Under the pieces are notes generated by a model. The model saw only the letters and a program-made list of their open reading frames with translations, did no database searches and had not been told where the DNA came from. The position numbers and the translations under genes are program-made. This document shows, one piece after another, positions 32,348 to 40,897 of a stretch of DNA of 64,000 nt. Source of the stretch: Roseiconus nitratireducens (GTDB lineage Bacteria > Planctomycetota > Planctomycetia > Pirellulales > Pirellulaceae); the NCBI RefSeq assembly GCF_008629675.1, contig NZ_VWOX01000010.1:281787-345786 (forward strand), in the 5' to 3' direction. How positions within the stretch are numbered: the stretch's first letter is position 1; the number at the start of each line of letters is the position of its first letter.

Positions 32348-33850
32348 ATGTTTTTCCGAGGACGTTTGTCAGGGATGATCGAGCAATTGCGCGACCGCCA
32401 AGCCTCCCGGCAGGTCGCCTCTGGACGCTCGCCCCGGCAGCCCTTGTTTCAACGATTGCGAGCGAAGTACGACGCGGCCAACACGACGCTTGATAACGTC
32501 AAACATTGGTCGCGTGCTGACGGACTATCGGCGGCGTCCGCGAATTCGCCCGACGTTCGCCGAACACTCCGCAATCGATCGCGATACGAGGTCGCCAACA
32601 ACAGCTACGCACGTGGCATCACACTGACTCTTGCCAACGATGTTGTTGGTACCGGACCGCGATTGCAAATGCTGACCGGCGACGATGTGGCGAATCGATT
32701 CGTCGAATCCGAATTCTTTGCATGGTGCGAAGCGATCGGTTTGCCGGAAAAATTGCGGACGATGCGGCTCGCACGCGTTTCCGATGGCGAGGCGTTCGGG
32801 CTGCTGACTAGCAACGAACGACTGGAGACGCCGGTCAACCTTGATTTGCGTTTGATCGAAGCGGATCAAGTCGCCACGCCAACGTTGGTGCCCGATACAC
32901 GTCGCTACCTCGATGGCATCCGCTTCGACGCCGACGGGAATCCGATCGCGTATGACATCCTTCGTCAACATCCGGGCGACGGAATGTTCTTGGTCGACGA
33001 CGAATACGACACCGTGCCAGCCAGCGATGTGCTGCACTACTTTCGCTGCGATCGTCCAGGGCAGATTCGTGGCATTCCAGACATCACGCCGGCTCTGCCG
33101 CTCTTTGCACAACTCCGCCGGTTCACACTCGCCGTCCTCGCCGCCGCCGAAACCGCTGCCGAGTTTGCGGGGATTCTTTACACCGACGCGCCCGCGAATG
33201 GCGAAGCCGACGCGGCTGAACCTTTCGAGCCGATTGAACTCGAGAAGCGAATGCTTCTAACGATGCCCGGCGGTTGGAAGATGGCTCAGATGAAATCCGA
33301 GCAACCATCAACCACATACGCCGAGTTCAAGAAGGAAGTCCTCAACGAAATCGCTCGTTGTTTGAACATGCCGTTTAATGTCGCCGCCGGAAATTCGAGT
33401 GGCTACAACTACGCAAGCGGTCGGCTCGATCACCAAACGTATTTCAAATCAATCCGCGTCGAGCAAACGCAACTCGCCCGCGTGGTGCTCGATCGCATTC
33501 TAAAAGCGTGGCTCCGCGAAGCCATCCTCATCGAGGGCTACCTGCCCAACTCGCTTCGCACGCTCGATTCAACGTTCGAGCACCAATGGTTCTGGGACGG
33601 GCATGAGCACGTCGACCCGGCCAAGGAAGCCAACGCACAAAAAATCCGTCTTGCCAGTCATACGACAACTCTGGCTATCGAATTTGCGCGGCAGGGGCGT
33701 GACTGGGAGACGGAACTTAAACAACGTGCCAAAGAGATCGCATTGATGCGTGACCTCGGTCTAACGATCGAGTCCGACGAAACTGATTCTTCATCCGAAC
33801 CCGAAGTCACGGAAGACCATGCCGAAGACGCAAAACAACAACCCGCTTGA
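32348..33850 (+). CDS. Phage portal protein, lambda family
   Basis: The 500-residue protein forms the dodecameric portal vertex. Family features include 'YDAANTTLDNVKHW', 'RSRYEVANNSYARGITLTLA', the 'RLIEADQVATP' strand, 'PASDVLHYFRCDRPGQIRGI' and 'YNYASGRLDHQTYFKSIRVE'. The acidic, Ser/Glu-rich C-terminus overlaps the protease-capsid gene by 32 bases. The start is ATG 32348. Confidence 0.94.
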   Translation: MFFRGRLSGMIEQLRDRQASRQVASGRSPRQPLFQRLRAKYDAANTTLDNVKHWSRADGLSAASANSPDVRRTLRNRSRYEVANNSYARGITLTLANDVVGTGPRLQMLTGDDVANRFVESEFFAWCEAIGLPEKLRTMRLARVSDGEAFGLLTSNERLETPVNLDLRLIEADQVATPTLVPDTRRYLDGIRFDADGNPIAYDILRQHPGDGMFLVDDEYDTVPASDVLHYFRCDRPGQIRGIPDITPALPLFAQLRRFTLAVLAAAETAAEFAGILYTDAPANGEADAAEPFEPIELEKRMLLTMPGGWKMAQMKSEQPSTTYAEFKKEVLNEIARCLNMPFNVAAGNSSGYNYASGRLDHQTYFKSIRVEQTQLARVVLDRILKAWLREAILIEGYLPNSLRTLDSTFEHQWFWDGHEHVDPAKEANAQKIRLASHTTTLAIEFARQGRDWETELKQRAKEIALMRDLGLTIESDETDSSSEPEVTEDHAEDAKQQPA

Positions 33851-35855
33851 AGCCGAAGCCGAATCGGTCCCCAGTAGTCTTCGCATCGTTTGTGACGACT
33901 CCGCGACGATTCAATTGGAAGCTGCCGAAGTCGCTGCCGACGGTGAAGACAAGCCTTCACTTCGCAAGTTCAACATGACAGCTTACACCGGCGGGGCAAT
34001 GCGACTCGGGGGTTGGCCATACCCGGTGGTCGTCGACCTGGCGGGCATGCGTGTCACTCGCAAATCACGACCGATTCTCAAAGACCACGATCGCGGATCG
34101 ATCGTTGGCCACACTGACGACATCACGATCACCGACAAGTCGCTGCAGGTCGCGGGCGTGATCAGCGGTGTCGGAGTCACGGCCCAGGAAGTGATCGCAA
34201 CCAGCGAGAACGGATTCCCTTGGCAGGCGTCGCTCGGGGCGAGTGCCGACAAGGTCGTGTTCATTCCCGAAGGCAAGACCGCGAAGGCCAATGGTCGCGA
34301 TCATCAAGGTCCGGTCTACATCGCTCGCAAGTCCACCCTCGGCGAAGTCTCCTTCGTGGCCCTCGGTGCCGACGACAACACCGAAGCCCGCGTGGCCGCT
34401 GGGATGGTTGATGGTGACGAGACCGATGAAACCGCAGACGACACCGAAACCACGGACGATCTCGAACCTGTCAACGCAAGTCTGACTATGAGCACCAAAA
34501 CGAAGCCCGAACCTAACCCGAAATCGAGCCAAACTTCTCCGGTCGAGCAGATGCGAGCCGAAGCTGCGGCCGAATCTCGCCGCATCGCCGGCATCCGCAA
34601 GCTCTGTGCGGGCAACCATCCAACCATCGAAGCCGATGCCATCGAGCAAGGCTGGTCCATCACCAAAACGGAACTCGTCGTGCTGCGAAGCGAACGCCCG
34701 AAAGCTCCCGATCAAACACATCACTCACCGCGATACACCCGCGAAATCCTCGAAGCCGCTGCGTGTTTGTCGGTCGGCATTGAAGAGAAGGTGCTGCTCG
34801 CTGGCTTCGGCGAGAAAACACTCAACGCCGCTGATCCGCTTCGCCACATCGGTCTGCGGGAACTCGTCGCCGAATGTGCTCGCAGCGAAGGGATCGATGT
34901 TCCTCGTGTCTTCGGCGATGGAACCGCGACGATCCGCGCCGGTTTCAGTTCCATGAGCTTGCCGAGCATCATGGAGAACGTCATGAACAAGACATTGCTG
35001 GCCGCCTATCAAAACACGCCGATCGCCGCGTTCGATCTTTGCAGCGTCGGAACGGTAACCGACTTCAAAGAGGTCGCCCGTTATCGATTGCTCGGTACCG
35101 GTGGCTTTGAACAGGTCGCAGCCGACGGCGAACTCAAACACAGCAAACTGTCGGACCAAAAGTACAGCAACAAGGCTGACACTTACGGTCAAATCCTCAC
35201 GCTGACTCGACACGACATCATCAACGATGACTTGTCCGCCTTCATGGACATCCCTCGTCAAATGGGACGCAGTGGTGCCGAGTCGATCGACGACTTGTTC
35301 TTCACCTTGCTGCTCAAGAACGCTGGCTTCTTCTCGTCCGCCAATGCGAACTTGCTGCAAGGTGCGGACACCAAGTTCGGTCCGGATGCACTGACCGTCG
35401 CCAAGACCACCTTCCGCAAGCAGAAGGCTGGCCCTGGTGGCAAACCCAAAGACCAGAAGCCGATCAACATTCGGCCCGAGTACTTGGTGGTTCCGGTCGA
35501 GCTTGAAACCGAAGCTGAGCTGCTCATGGGCTCGGCGCAATTGATGATCGACTCGCAAGGCGAAGCGACCAAGATTCCAGTCGACAACCCGCACCGCAAC
35601 AAGTATCGAGTCATTAGCACGCCGCACCTGTCGGACAGCTACTACCCCGGTGCGAGCGCGACCGCTTGGTATCTGTTCGCCAATCCGAACGTGCTTCCCG
35701 CGTTCGAGATCGTGTTCCTCAACGGCCGCCGCACTCCGATCATCGAACGAGTCGAGATGCCACCGAACACCCTCGGCATGGGCTTCCGATCGTACATCGA
35801 CTTCGGTGTGAACAGCCAAGACCACCGCGCCGCCGTGAAGGTCGCTGGCGAGTAA
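33819..35855 (+). CDS. Prohead protease - scaffold - major capsid fusion protein
   Basis: This 678-residue protein combines two functions. Residues 1 to about 200 look like a HK97-type prohead protease (His in LKDHDRGSIVGHT, Ser in 'FPWQASLGASADKVVF', 'STLGEVSFVALGADDNTEA'). A charged linker (about 205-290) could be scaffold. The C-terminal about 360 residues form a capsid domain ('SIMENVMNKTLLAAYQNTPI', 'LTRHDIINDDLSAFMDIPRQ', MGRSGA). An in-frame ATG at 34489 starts the linker (MSTKTKPEP) and could produce a separate scaffold-capsid product. Proteolytic release is also possible. Such fusions occur in other siphophages. Confidence 0.88.
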   Translation: MPKTQNNNPLEAEAESVPSSLRIVCDDSATIQLEAAEVAADGEDKPSLRKFNMTAYTGGAMRLGGWPYPVVVDLAGMRVTRKSRPILKDHDRGSIVGHTDDITITDKSLQVAGVISGVGVTAQEVIATSENGFPWQASLGASADKVVFIPEGKTAKANGRDHQGPVYIARKSTLGEVSFVALGADDNTEARVAAGMVDGDETDETADDTETTDDLEPVNASLTMSTKTKPEPNPKSSQTSPVEQMRAEAAAESRRIAGIRKLCAGNHPTIEADAIEQGWSITKTELVVLRSERPKAPDQTHHSPRYTREILEAAACLSVGIEEKVLLAGFGEKTLNAADPLRHIGLRELVAECARSEGIDVPRVFGDGTATIRAGFSSMSLPSIMENVMNKTLLAAYQNTPIAAFDLCSVGTVTDFKEVARYRLLGTGGFEQVAADGELKHSKLSDQKYSNKADTYGQILTLTRHDIINDDLSAFMDIPRQMGRSGAESIDDLFFTLLLKNAGFFSSANANLLQGADTKFGPDALTVAKTTFRKQKAGPGGKPKDQKPINIRPEYLVVPVELETEAELLMGSAQLMIDSQGEATKIPVDNPHRNKYRVISTPHLSDSYYPGASATAWYLFANPNVLPAFEIVFLNGRRTPIIERVEMPPNTLGMGFRSYIDFGVNSQDHRAAVKVAGE

Positions 35856-35869
35856 ACAGGCGTGAGACC

Positions 35870-35941
35870 TGAGGCATGAGGCCTGAGGTCCAAACCGTCC
35901 CATTCCCTTCTTCTTCCTCAAGTCTCAGGCCTCGAGCCTCA
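35870..35941 (+). other. Long imperfect hairpin between capsid and decoration genes
   Basis: TGAGGCATGAGGCCTGAG (35870-35887) pairs with CTCAGGCCTCGAGCCTCA (35924-35941), 16 of 18 positions matched, around a pyrimidine-rich loop. It directly precedes the DUF2190 gene, which has no clear ribosome-binding site. It could be an attenuator or a processing site that sets the capsid/decoration ratio. Confidence 0.6.
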
Positions 35942-35949
35942 AGCCTCTT

Positions 35950-36279
35950 ATGCAAGCTCAATACGTTCACGACGGCAAGCACGTCGACTTCACTCCCGAC
36001 GCTGATGTCCCCGTCGGTTCCATCGTCATCCAAGGCGATCTGGTCGGCATCACCAAACGCGATCTCAAAGCCGACCTGCTCGGCTCGATCGCCGTTGAGG
36101 GTGTCTTCGACATCCCGAAGGATCCCGCAGACGCCGAAGTCTACACTGCCGGCCAAAAGGTCTACGCGACCAACGACGGCATCGTCACTGATGTCGACTC
36201 TGGCACGTTTTACTTGGGCAAGGTGGTTGCCAATGCAGCTGCCACCGACAATTTCGTTCGCGTTCGCCTGAGCCAGTGA
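35950..36279 (+). CDS. DUF2190 capsid decoration-type protein 1
   Basis: The 109-residue protein has 'FTPDADVPVGSIVIQGDLVG', 'GSIAVEGVFDIPKDP' and 'GQKVYATNDGIVTDV', the DUF2190 pattern of small beta proteins encoded just after phage capsids. These are thought to be head decoration or fibre proteins. It is a tandem paralog of the next gene. Confidence 0.85.
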   Translation: MQAQYVHDGKHVDFTPDADVPVGSIVIQGDLVGITKRDLKADLLGSIAVEGVFDIPKDPADAEVYTAGQKVYATNDGIVTDVDSGTFYLGKVVANAAATDNFVRVRLSQ

Positions 36280-36288
36280 TGAACCGCC

Positions 36289-36639
36289 GTGAGCAATCCA
36301 ATCATCGCACCCGTCGGGGCGATCTACGTCCACGAGGGCGTGACGGTCCCGATCGTTCCTGAAACCGACATCAACGCTGGTGACGTGGTCGTCCTCGGCC
36401 GGCTTGTCGGCGTCGCCAAGTTCGGTATCGCCGCCGGAGCCCGCGGCAGCATCACCGTTCAAGGTGTCTTTGAAATCGTCAAAGACCCAACCACCAACAT
36501 CCCCGCCGGCACGATTCTTTACTGGTCCAAGATCAGCCACCACGTGATCAAGAACCAGTACGACCATTCGATGATCGGCATCTCCGTCGAAGACGCACCT
36601 CCCAGCACGCCGACCATCCGCGTCCGGTTGCTGCAGTAA
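36289..36639 (+). CDS. DUF2190 capsid decoration-type protein 2
   Basis: The 116-residue paralog of the preceding gene shares 'INAGDVVVLGRLVGVAK', 'GSITVQGVFEIVKD', 'PAGTILYWS' and the ending 'IRVRLLQ'. The start is GTG 36289, 9 bases after the first copy. Tandem copies suggest two decoration variants on the head. Confidence 0.83.
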   Translation: MSNPIIAPVGAIYVHEGVTVPIVPETDINAGDVVVLGRLVGVAKFGIAAGARGSITVQGVFEIVKDPTTNIPAGTILYWSKISHHVIKNQYDHSMIGISVEDAPPSTPTIRVRLLQ

Positions 36640-36688
36640 CGTCTCGTCTCTCGCTTGCTTTCAAAGACTCCCACGCAAGGATGCCAAG

Positions 36689-37288
36689 TTGCGAAATCTA
36701 ATCTTCGCGTGCGCTCTCCTCGTCTGCACCGGTTGTTTGCCGGAGCGTGATGTTCAAGTCCGACCGCTGCCGGCCCCGCCACCCGAACAGCCGATCGCCA
36801 ACCTTCCGCCGCAGCTCCATCAACGCAACTGGACTGGCCGGCTCAATCAAGGCAGTTGCGTTCATGCATCGCTGGTCAATCACTTCCGTTGGCTTAACGA
36901 GTTTGAACTCGGCGAACGCTGGCGAGCGACCTACAGCGATGGCGAATGGGACACGCGTTTGCGAGACCGTCTCGACGCCGCCGGCATCGATTACAGCTAC
37001 ACGGTCAAAGCCGACCCGCGTTTTCTCGACTGGGCAAACGCGACGCGACGAGGTGCGATCCTTTGGTGGAAGCCCGCCCATTGCTGCACCTTCGTCGGTT
37101 GGGTGGAACGCGATGGCCAGCAATACGCCGCGATCCTCGACAACAACTATCCCGGCCGGTTTGAACTCACACCCCGCGAACAGTTTGTTCGCCTCTGGGC
37201 CGGCTATGGCGGATTCGCCCTGACGGTCATGGAAGATCCCGCCAGCTCTCTGCCCTATCGAAGCTATGAGGTAATCAATGAAGGATGA
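36689..37288 (+). CDS. Lipoprotein with papain-like cysteine-peptidase fold
   Basis: The 199-residue protein has a lipoprotein-type signal (LIFACALLVCTGC, lipidated Cys at 16) and a C39/papain-like domain. That domain has 'NQGSCVHASLVNHFRW' (nucleophile Cys), 'KPAHCCTFVGWVERDG' (His) and 'AILDNNYPGRF' (Asn/Asp). It would be anchored on the outer side of the cytoplasmic membrane or outer membrane of the lysogen. It lies among head-tail genes together with two membrane-protein genes, an unusual place for a secreted peptidase. Role unknown. The TTG start has AAGGA 8 bases upstream. Confidence 0.75.
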   Translation: MRNLIFACALLVCTGCLPERDVQVRPLPAPPPEQPIANLPPQLHQRNWTGRLNQGSCVHASLVNHFRWLNEFELGERWRATYSDGEWDTRLRDRLDAAGIDYSYTVKADPRFLDWANATRRGAILWWKPAHCCTFVGWVERDGQQYAAILDNNYPGRFELTPREQFVRLWAGYGGFALTVMEDPASSLPYRSYEVINEG

Positions 37289-38282
37289 AATTCGGATCCG
37301 GCTCAGCGTGGGCCTGATTTTTGTCGCGGTGCTGCACGCCGTGATGCTCGGCACGATCTGCGTTGCGTTACACGAAGAACCCGAGGGCCAGCCGTGTCGT
37401 TGTGAAACCTGGGATCTGCCGAGTGCTAGCCCCGCTCCAACTGTCGGACGTCAAGTCGAACGCTTGCCCGAGCCGCCCAACGTGAACCTGGGAGCACAAA
37501 GCGAGCTGAAACAACAGACGACCTACTGTCCTCTTCCTTGTCCGCCAACGACTCAGCCGACGATCGTCCAGCCCTACCGTGTTGTGCCAAGCACTCCAAC
37601 TGTCACGCAGCCGATCGTCATCACGCCCACGTCGAATCCAAGCGTTCCATCCGTTGCACCCGAGCCTACGCCGAAACGATACCAACTCGCCCTGTTCGTC
37701 AACGGTGACGCGAAAAGCCAACAACTTCTCGATTGGTTCGACCGTGACAAGAATCTGGTGAATCTAAAATCCAAGTGCGCGTTTCAAGTTTATACCGAGA
37801 ACAACGCACTCTATCGAACGCGGTTTGCGGACATCGTTCCCGTCAGCCAGTTCCCAGTCGTCCTGTTCCAAGATGCCAGTGGTGGGCACGTCCACGCGGC
37901 CGGGCACACAATGTTGCCATCCACGCCCCGTGAACTCTACGACGACCTGCGGCACGGTTATGAACTCTATCAGCAAACACGCGAAGCCCAACGCACGGGA
38001 GCACTCAAGTCTCGCGGCTATTCGTGGGACTCCGCGATCAACCCGACGATGCAGCTTTCACCCGAAGACTGCCCCGATGGTTACTGCCCAATCGAACCAA
38101 AAGAACCGAGTTGGCGACCGTTTGATCGCGACCGAGACGGTGAACGCGATCGACTCTTCGACCGCGATACCTCCAGCCGTAATGCTCTGATCTGGGCGGG
38201 TGCCGGCGAACTCGCCACGCTCGCGTTGATCTTCGTCGCCGTTCTGTTGCTCGGATTCATTCTCATCAAACGAGGACTCTAA
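37278..38282 (+). CDS. Two-TM membrane protein with thioredoxin-like domain
   Basis: The 334-residue protein has an N-terminal membrane helix (VGLIFVAVLHAVMLGTICVA), a Pro-rich spacer of about 100 residues and a thioredoxin-like core lacking CXXC ('YQLALFVNGDAKSQQLLDWF', 'QFPVVLFQDASGGHVHAAGH'). A C-terminal membrane helix (LATLALIFVAVLLLGFILIK) follows. The start overlaps the lipoprotein gene. It could be a membrane partner of the lipoprotein or a host-interaction factor; no family recognised. Confidence 0.7.
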   Translation: MKDEIRIRLSVGLIFVAVLHAVMLGTICVALHEEPEGQPCRCETWDLPSASPAPTVGRQVERLPEPPNVNLGAQSELKQQTTYCPLPCPPTTQPTIVQPYRVVPSTPTVTQPIVITPTSNPSVPSVAPEPTPKRYQLALFVNGDAKSQQLLDWFDRDKNLVNLKSKCAFQVYTENNALYRTRFADIVPVSQFPVVLFQDASGGHVHAAGHTMLPSTPRELYDDLRHGYELYQQTREAQRTGALKSRGYSWDSAINPTMQLSPEDCPDGYCPIEPKEPSWRPFDRDRDGERDRLFDRDTSSRNALIWAGAGELATLALIFVAVLLLGFILIKRGL

Positions 38283-38288
38283 CCCATC

Positions 38289-38567
38289 ATGATTCTTGGA
38301 ATTGCCATCGTTGTCGTTCTGGTCCTCGTCGCCATCGCGATCCTTCCCACGAAGAAACGAGACCGTGACGGTACACACACTAACTTCGTTCAGCCGTTTG
38401 TGCGTCCAACCAACTTTCGTCAGCAACAACTCAGCGAGGAAGCCGAAGCGATCGCGGACGAGTACCAACGGCGCGCCGATGAAGCCTGGCGAGATGAGCT
38501 TGGCGAGAAGGCTACGGCTCTCTTTCAATGCAAGCCGGCAACAAAGCCCAGGTCCCGAAAATCGTGA
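38289..38567 (+). CDS. Small single-TM protein
   Basis: The 92-residue protein has an N-terminal hydrophobic helix (ILGIAIVVVLVLVAIAILPT) and a charged tail with 'QQQLSEEAEAIADEYQRRAD'. It is probably a membrane-anchored partner of the two genes before it. The end overlaps the next gene by 40 bases in another frame. Confidence 0.65.
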   Translation: MILGIAIVVVLVLVAIAILPTKKRDRDGTHTNFVQPFVRPTNFRQQQLSEEAEAIADEYQRRADEAWRDELGEKATALFQCKPATKPRSRKS

Positions 38568-38944
38568 GCGATATGCTCCAGCGCGGGCAAGCTTGGCTTT
38601 CGCAAAAGCTAACCCAGCACGCGTCACGCCTAGTCACGTACCAGCGTGACGAGTTATCCGTCGAGCTACCCGCCACGATCGGCAAGTCCGAATACGAGCA
38701 AGACGATGGCGAGGGCATCGTCACTCGCGCCCAAGTTCGCGACTTTTTGATCAACACAAAAGACCTGCTCAGCAGTGTCATCGGAACCTGGCCCCGCCGC
38801 GGCGATCGCATCATCGAAACCGACGGCGAGATCACCTTTGTTTACGAGCTGATGTCGATCGGCAACGAACCGCCGTGGCGATACAGCGATCCGTTTCGCA
38901 TCAAACTCCGCATCCATACTAAATTGGTCGACACCATCGAATGA
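38528..38944 (+). CDS. Probable head-tail completion protein
   Basis: The 138-residue protein is unnamed but sits at the head-closure position. It has 'QHASRLVTYQRDELSVELPA' and 'WRYSDPFRIKLRIHTK', a pattern seen in phage head-tail connector/adaptor proteins. The stop overlaps the next start (ATGA). Confidence 0.65.
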   Translation: MQAGNKAQVPKIVSDMLQRGQAWLSQKLTQHASRLVTYQRDELSVELPATIGKSEYEQDDGEGIVTRAQVRDFLINTKDLLSSVIGTWPRRGDRIIETDGEITFVYELMSIGNEPPWRYSDPFRIKLRIHTKLVDTIE

Positions 38945-39384
38945 CAGCACCACTTGCAACCGTCATCCAAATCGCCGACAGCGTCGTGGCCGAAATCAAC
39001 GCCGGCGACTTCAGCAAGAAGAGTCTCTCGGCTCAGCGGCTTTACGTTCCCAACTTTGACCTGGAGGATATGAAGGAACTGCGGGTCACTGTGGTTCCTC
39101 GCGAAGTCGAATACTTGCCGCTCGACCGCGTCAGCAACAAGTACCACGCTACGATCGACGTCGCCATCCAAAAGAAGTTCTCCAAGGGGGACGCGAAAGA
39201 GATCGACCCGCTGGTGCTGTTCGTCGAAGAACTGGCCGACTACTTCCGACTCAAACGACTCAACTCGTACGTCGCCGCCCGTTGCATCAAGGTCGAGAAC
39301 GCTGTGTTGTACTCAACCGAACACTGGACTCAGTTCAACCAATTCACCAGCTTGCTGACGCTCACGTTTGAACTTGCCAAGTGA
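38941..39384 (+). CDS. Probable tail-terminator / minor tail protein
   Basis: The 147-residue protein has a small alpha/beta pattern (ELRVTVVPREVEYLPLDR, 'ATIDVAIQKKFSK', ending 'FTSLLTLTFELAK') like phage tail-completion or terminator proteins. It lies between the connector and the gp10-like gene; coupled at both ends by ATGA/GTGA overlaps. Confidence 0.65.
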   Translation: MTAPLATVIQIADSVVAEINAGDFSKKSLSAQRLYVPNFDLEDMKELRVTVVPREVEYLPLDRVSNKYHATIDVAIQKKFSKGDAKEIDPLVLFVEELADYFRLKRLNSYVAARCIKVENAVLYSTEHWTQFNQFTSLLTLTFELAK

Positions 39385-39938
39385 TGCACATCCGGACGCG
39401 AGTCCGCCTCGATGCCAACCGCGTCAAGAAGAAAGCTGACCAAGCGTCGTTCAAGTCGCTTGGTCACGCCGGTGGAACGATTCGCAAGACTGCGTATCGA
39501 AGCATCCGCAAACGCAAGAACCCGTCGCGGCCCGGAAGCCCGCCGAGTTCACCGACTGGCCGACTGCGGAGATCATTCCGTTACGAGGTCGATCGACGAA
39601 CACCAGGCGTCGTCGTCGGCCCCGTCAACGAGATCGCCGGCCGCTTGTGGAACCTCCACGAGTTCGGCGGCATCGCGAAGAAGCGCCGCAAACTCAAACG
39701 CCATCGATTCCGAGTCGGCCAGCACGGACCGATCCGTGTCATCGGCCCCGGTAAGTTTGCTCGGATCGAACTGCGAACCGCCGCTCAAACCAACCGCGCC
39801 CGCCGGCTGATTGAAGAAGAGAACCAACGTCGCGGAGCCGAAAAGCCGCGCCGTTACCCAAAGCGTCCGTTCATGAAACCAGCCCTCGAAACCCATCGAT
39901 CCCAACTCCCCAAATTCTGGCGGGACTCGATTAGGTAA
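39381..39938 (+). CDS. HK97 gp10-like head-tail joining protein
   Basis: The 185-residue very basic protein has 'PPSSPTGRLRRSFRYEVDRR', 'VGPVNEIAGRLWNLHEFGG' and 'RRYPKRPFMKPALETHRSQL'. The last segment, aromatic-proline-ARPF-like followed by PAL, is the signature of HK97 gp10-type proteins. The start is GTG 39381 or ATG 39384; the former overlaps the previous stop. It ends convergently with the minus-strand antitoxin gene. Confidence 0.82.
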   Translation: MMHIRTRVRLDANRVKKKADQASFKSLGHAGGTIRKTAYRSIRKRKNPSRPGSPPSSPTGRLRRSFRYEVDRRTPGVVVGPVNEIAGRLWNLHEFGGIAKKRRKLKRHRFRVGQHGPIRVIGPGKFARIELRTAAQTNRARRLIEEENQRRGAEKPRRYPKRPFMKPALETHRSQLPKFWRDSIR

Positions 39939-40152
39939 ATTCACCATTCAACGGCGAGTCAAAGTCGTCAGCCATGAACAGAATCTTGCCTGACGCCGAC
40001 CCCGCTTTGCAGCTGAAATCCTGCTCTTGTTCTTTACGAATCACAGCAACACGCTTGCCGTGATCAACGATCGCAACCTCCTCGCCGGGTGCTAACCCAG
40101 CAGGCACACTGGCCAGGTCTTGGCTGGCGTCGCTGATTTGTATTTCGCTCAT
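39931..40152 (-). CDS. Orphan Phd/DUF2281-like antitoxin
   Basis: The 73-residue protein has 'GLAPGEEVAIVDHGKRVAVI' and the C-terminal 'GSASGKILFMADDFDSPL', the typical pairing of a Phd-like N-terminus with a DUF2281 tail seen in PIN-toxin antitoxins. No toxin gene is adjacent. It lies antisense between two tail genes. GGAGG is 7 bases before ATG 40152. It may protect against a host toxin or be a remnant. Confidence 0.78.
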   Translation of the reverse strand: MSEIQISDASQDLASVPAGLAPGEEVAIVDHGKRVAVIRKEQEQDFSCKAGSASGKILFMADDFDSPLNGEFT

Positions 40153-40229
40153 CGCCAAACCTCCAGAAACGATGGGTAACGGCGGGTGAATTTCATTTAC
40201 TCACTATACCCCAAGTCACGGAAGAGAAT

Positions 40230-40640
40230 ATGTCCGCTGAAGTAGTCCTCGGTCTCGACGCCGTCCTCACGATCGACGGTGCCGAGATCAAAAACGTCAA
40301 AGACCTGACCGTGTCGCTTGAGAAAGCTGAAGCGGACGCGAGCACGCGCGACAACAATGGCTGGCGAGCAACCGTCGGTACGCTCAAAGACGCCTCAATC
40401 GAGTTCACCGTTCTGAACAAGAGTGGCGACACATCGTTCGGCATGCTGCAAGGCCTTTGGAGCAGCGGGACGCCGTGCGACGTCGGCATTTCCGACGCCG
40501 GCGGAGCACTGACTTTAACTTGCGAAGTGATGAACTTCAACGTCAATCAGAACCTCGAAGAGGTCGTCTCGGCCGACGTGACTCTTAAGCCGACGCAGTC
40601 ATCCACTGGTGGTGGGATGAATGTGGGTAGTACCACTTGA
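40230..40640 (+). CDS. Major tail tube protein
   Basis: The 136-residue protein has 'VLTIDGAEIKNVKDLTVSLE', 'WRATVGTLKDASIEFTVLN' and 'EEVVSADVTLKPTQSS', the beta-rich pattern of siphophage major tail proteins. Its position before the tail-chaperone and tape-measure genes fits. It stands between two antisense toxin-antitoxin type genes. Confidence 0.85.
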   Translation: MSAEVVLGLDAVLTIDGAEIKNVKDLTVSLEKAEADASTRDNNGWRATVGTLKDASIEFTVLNKSGDTSFGMLQGLWSSGTPCDVGISDAGGALTLTCEVMNFNVNQNLEEVVSADVTLKPTQSSTGGGMNVGSTT

Positions 40641-40642
40641 TC

Positions 40643-40897
40643 CTAACCAAGCATTCGTTCATAGGAAGCATGATCGCCTATCCAGAACCAAAGCAGTCCG
40701 TCCTCAACCTCGACGGCTAATGCCCGGTATTGGATACCGACTCGTGCCGACCAGAATCGTCCAACCTTTTTAAAGTGAAGTGACGGGTGAGTCGGATTTT
40801 CTCTCAAGAGTGCAAAATTCTTGTCCGCCAGTTCCCGTATCGCATCCGGTAGTTCCGCATAAAGTTGCCAGAATCTTGGACTGGCATGATGGTTCAT
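40643..40897 (-). CDS. RelE/ParE-family toxin
   Basis: The 84-residue toxin-like protein begins FWQLYAELPDAIRELADKNF (about residues 9-28), then 'LHFKKVGRFWSARVGIQYRA' and 'GLLWFWIGDHASYERMLG', the RelE-fold pattern with the basic strand and terminal 'H--Y'. RelE toxins cleave mRNA and ParE toxins poison gyrase; the type here cannot be told. The start overlaps the antitoxin stop (ATGA). Confidence 0.85.
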   Translation of the reverse strand: MNHHASPRFWQLYAELPDAIRELADKNFALLRENPTHPSLHFKKVGRFWSARVGIQYRALAVEVEDGLLWFWIGDHASYERMLG

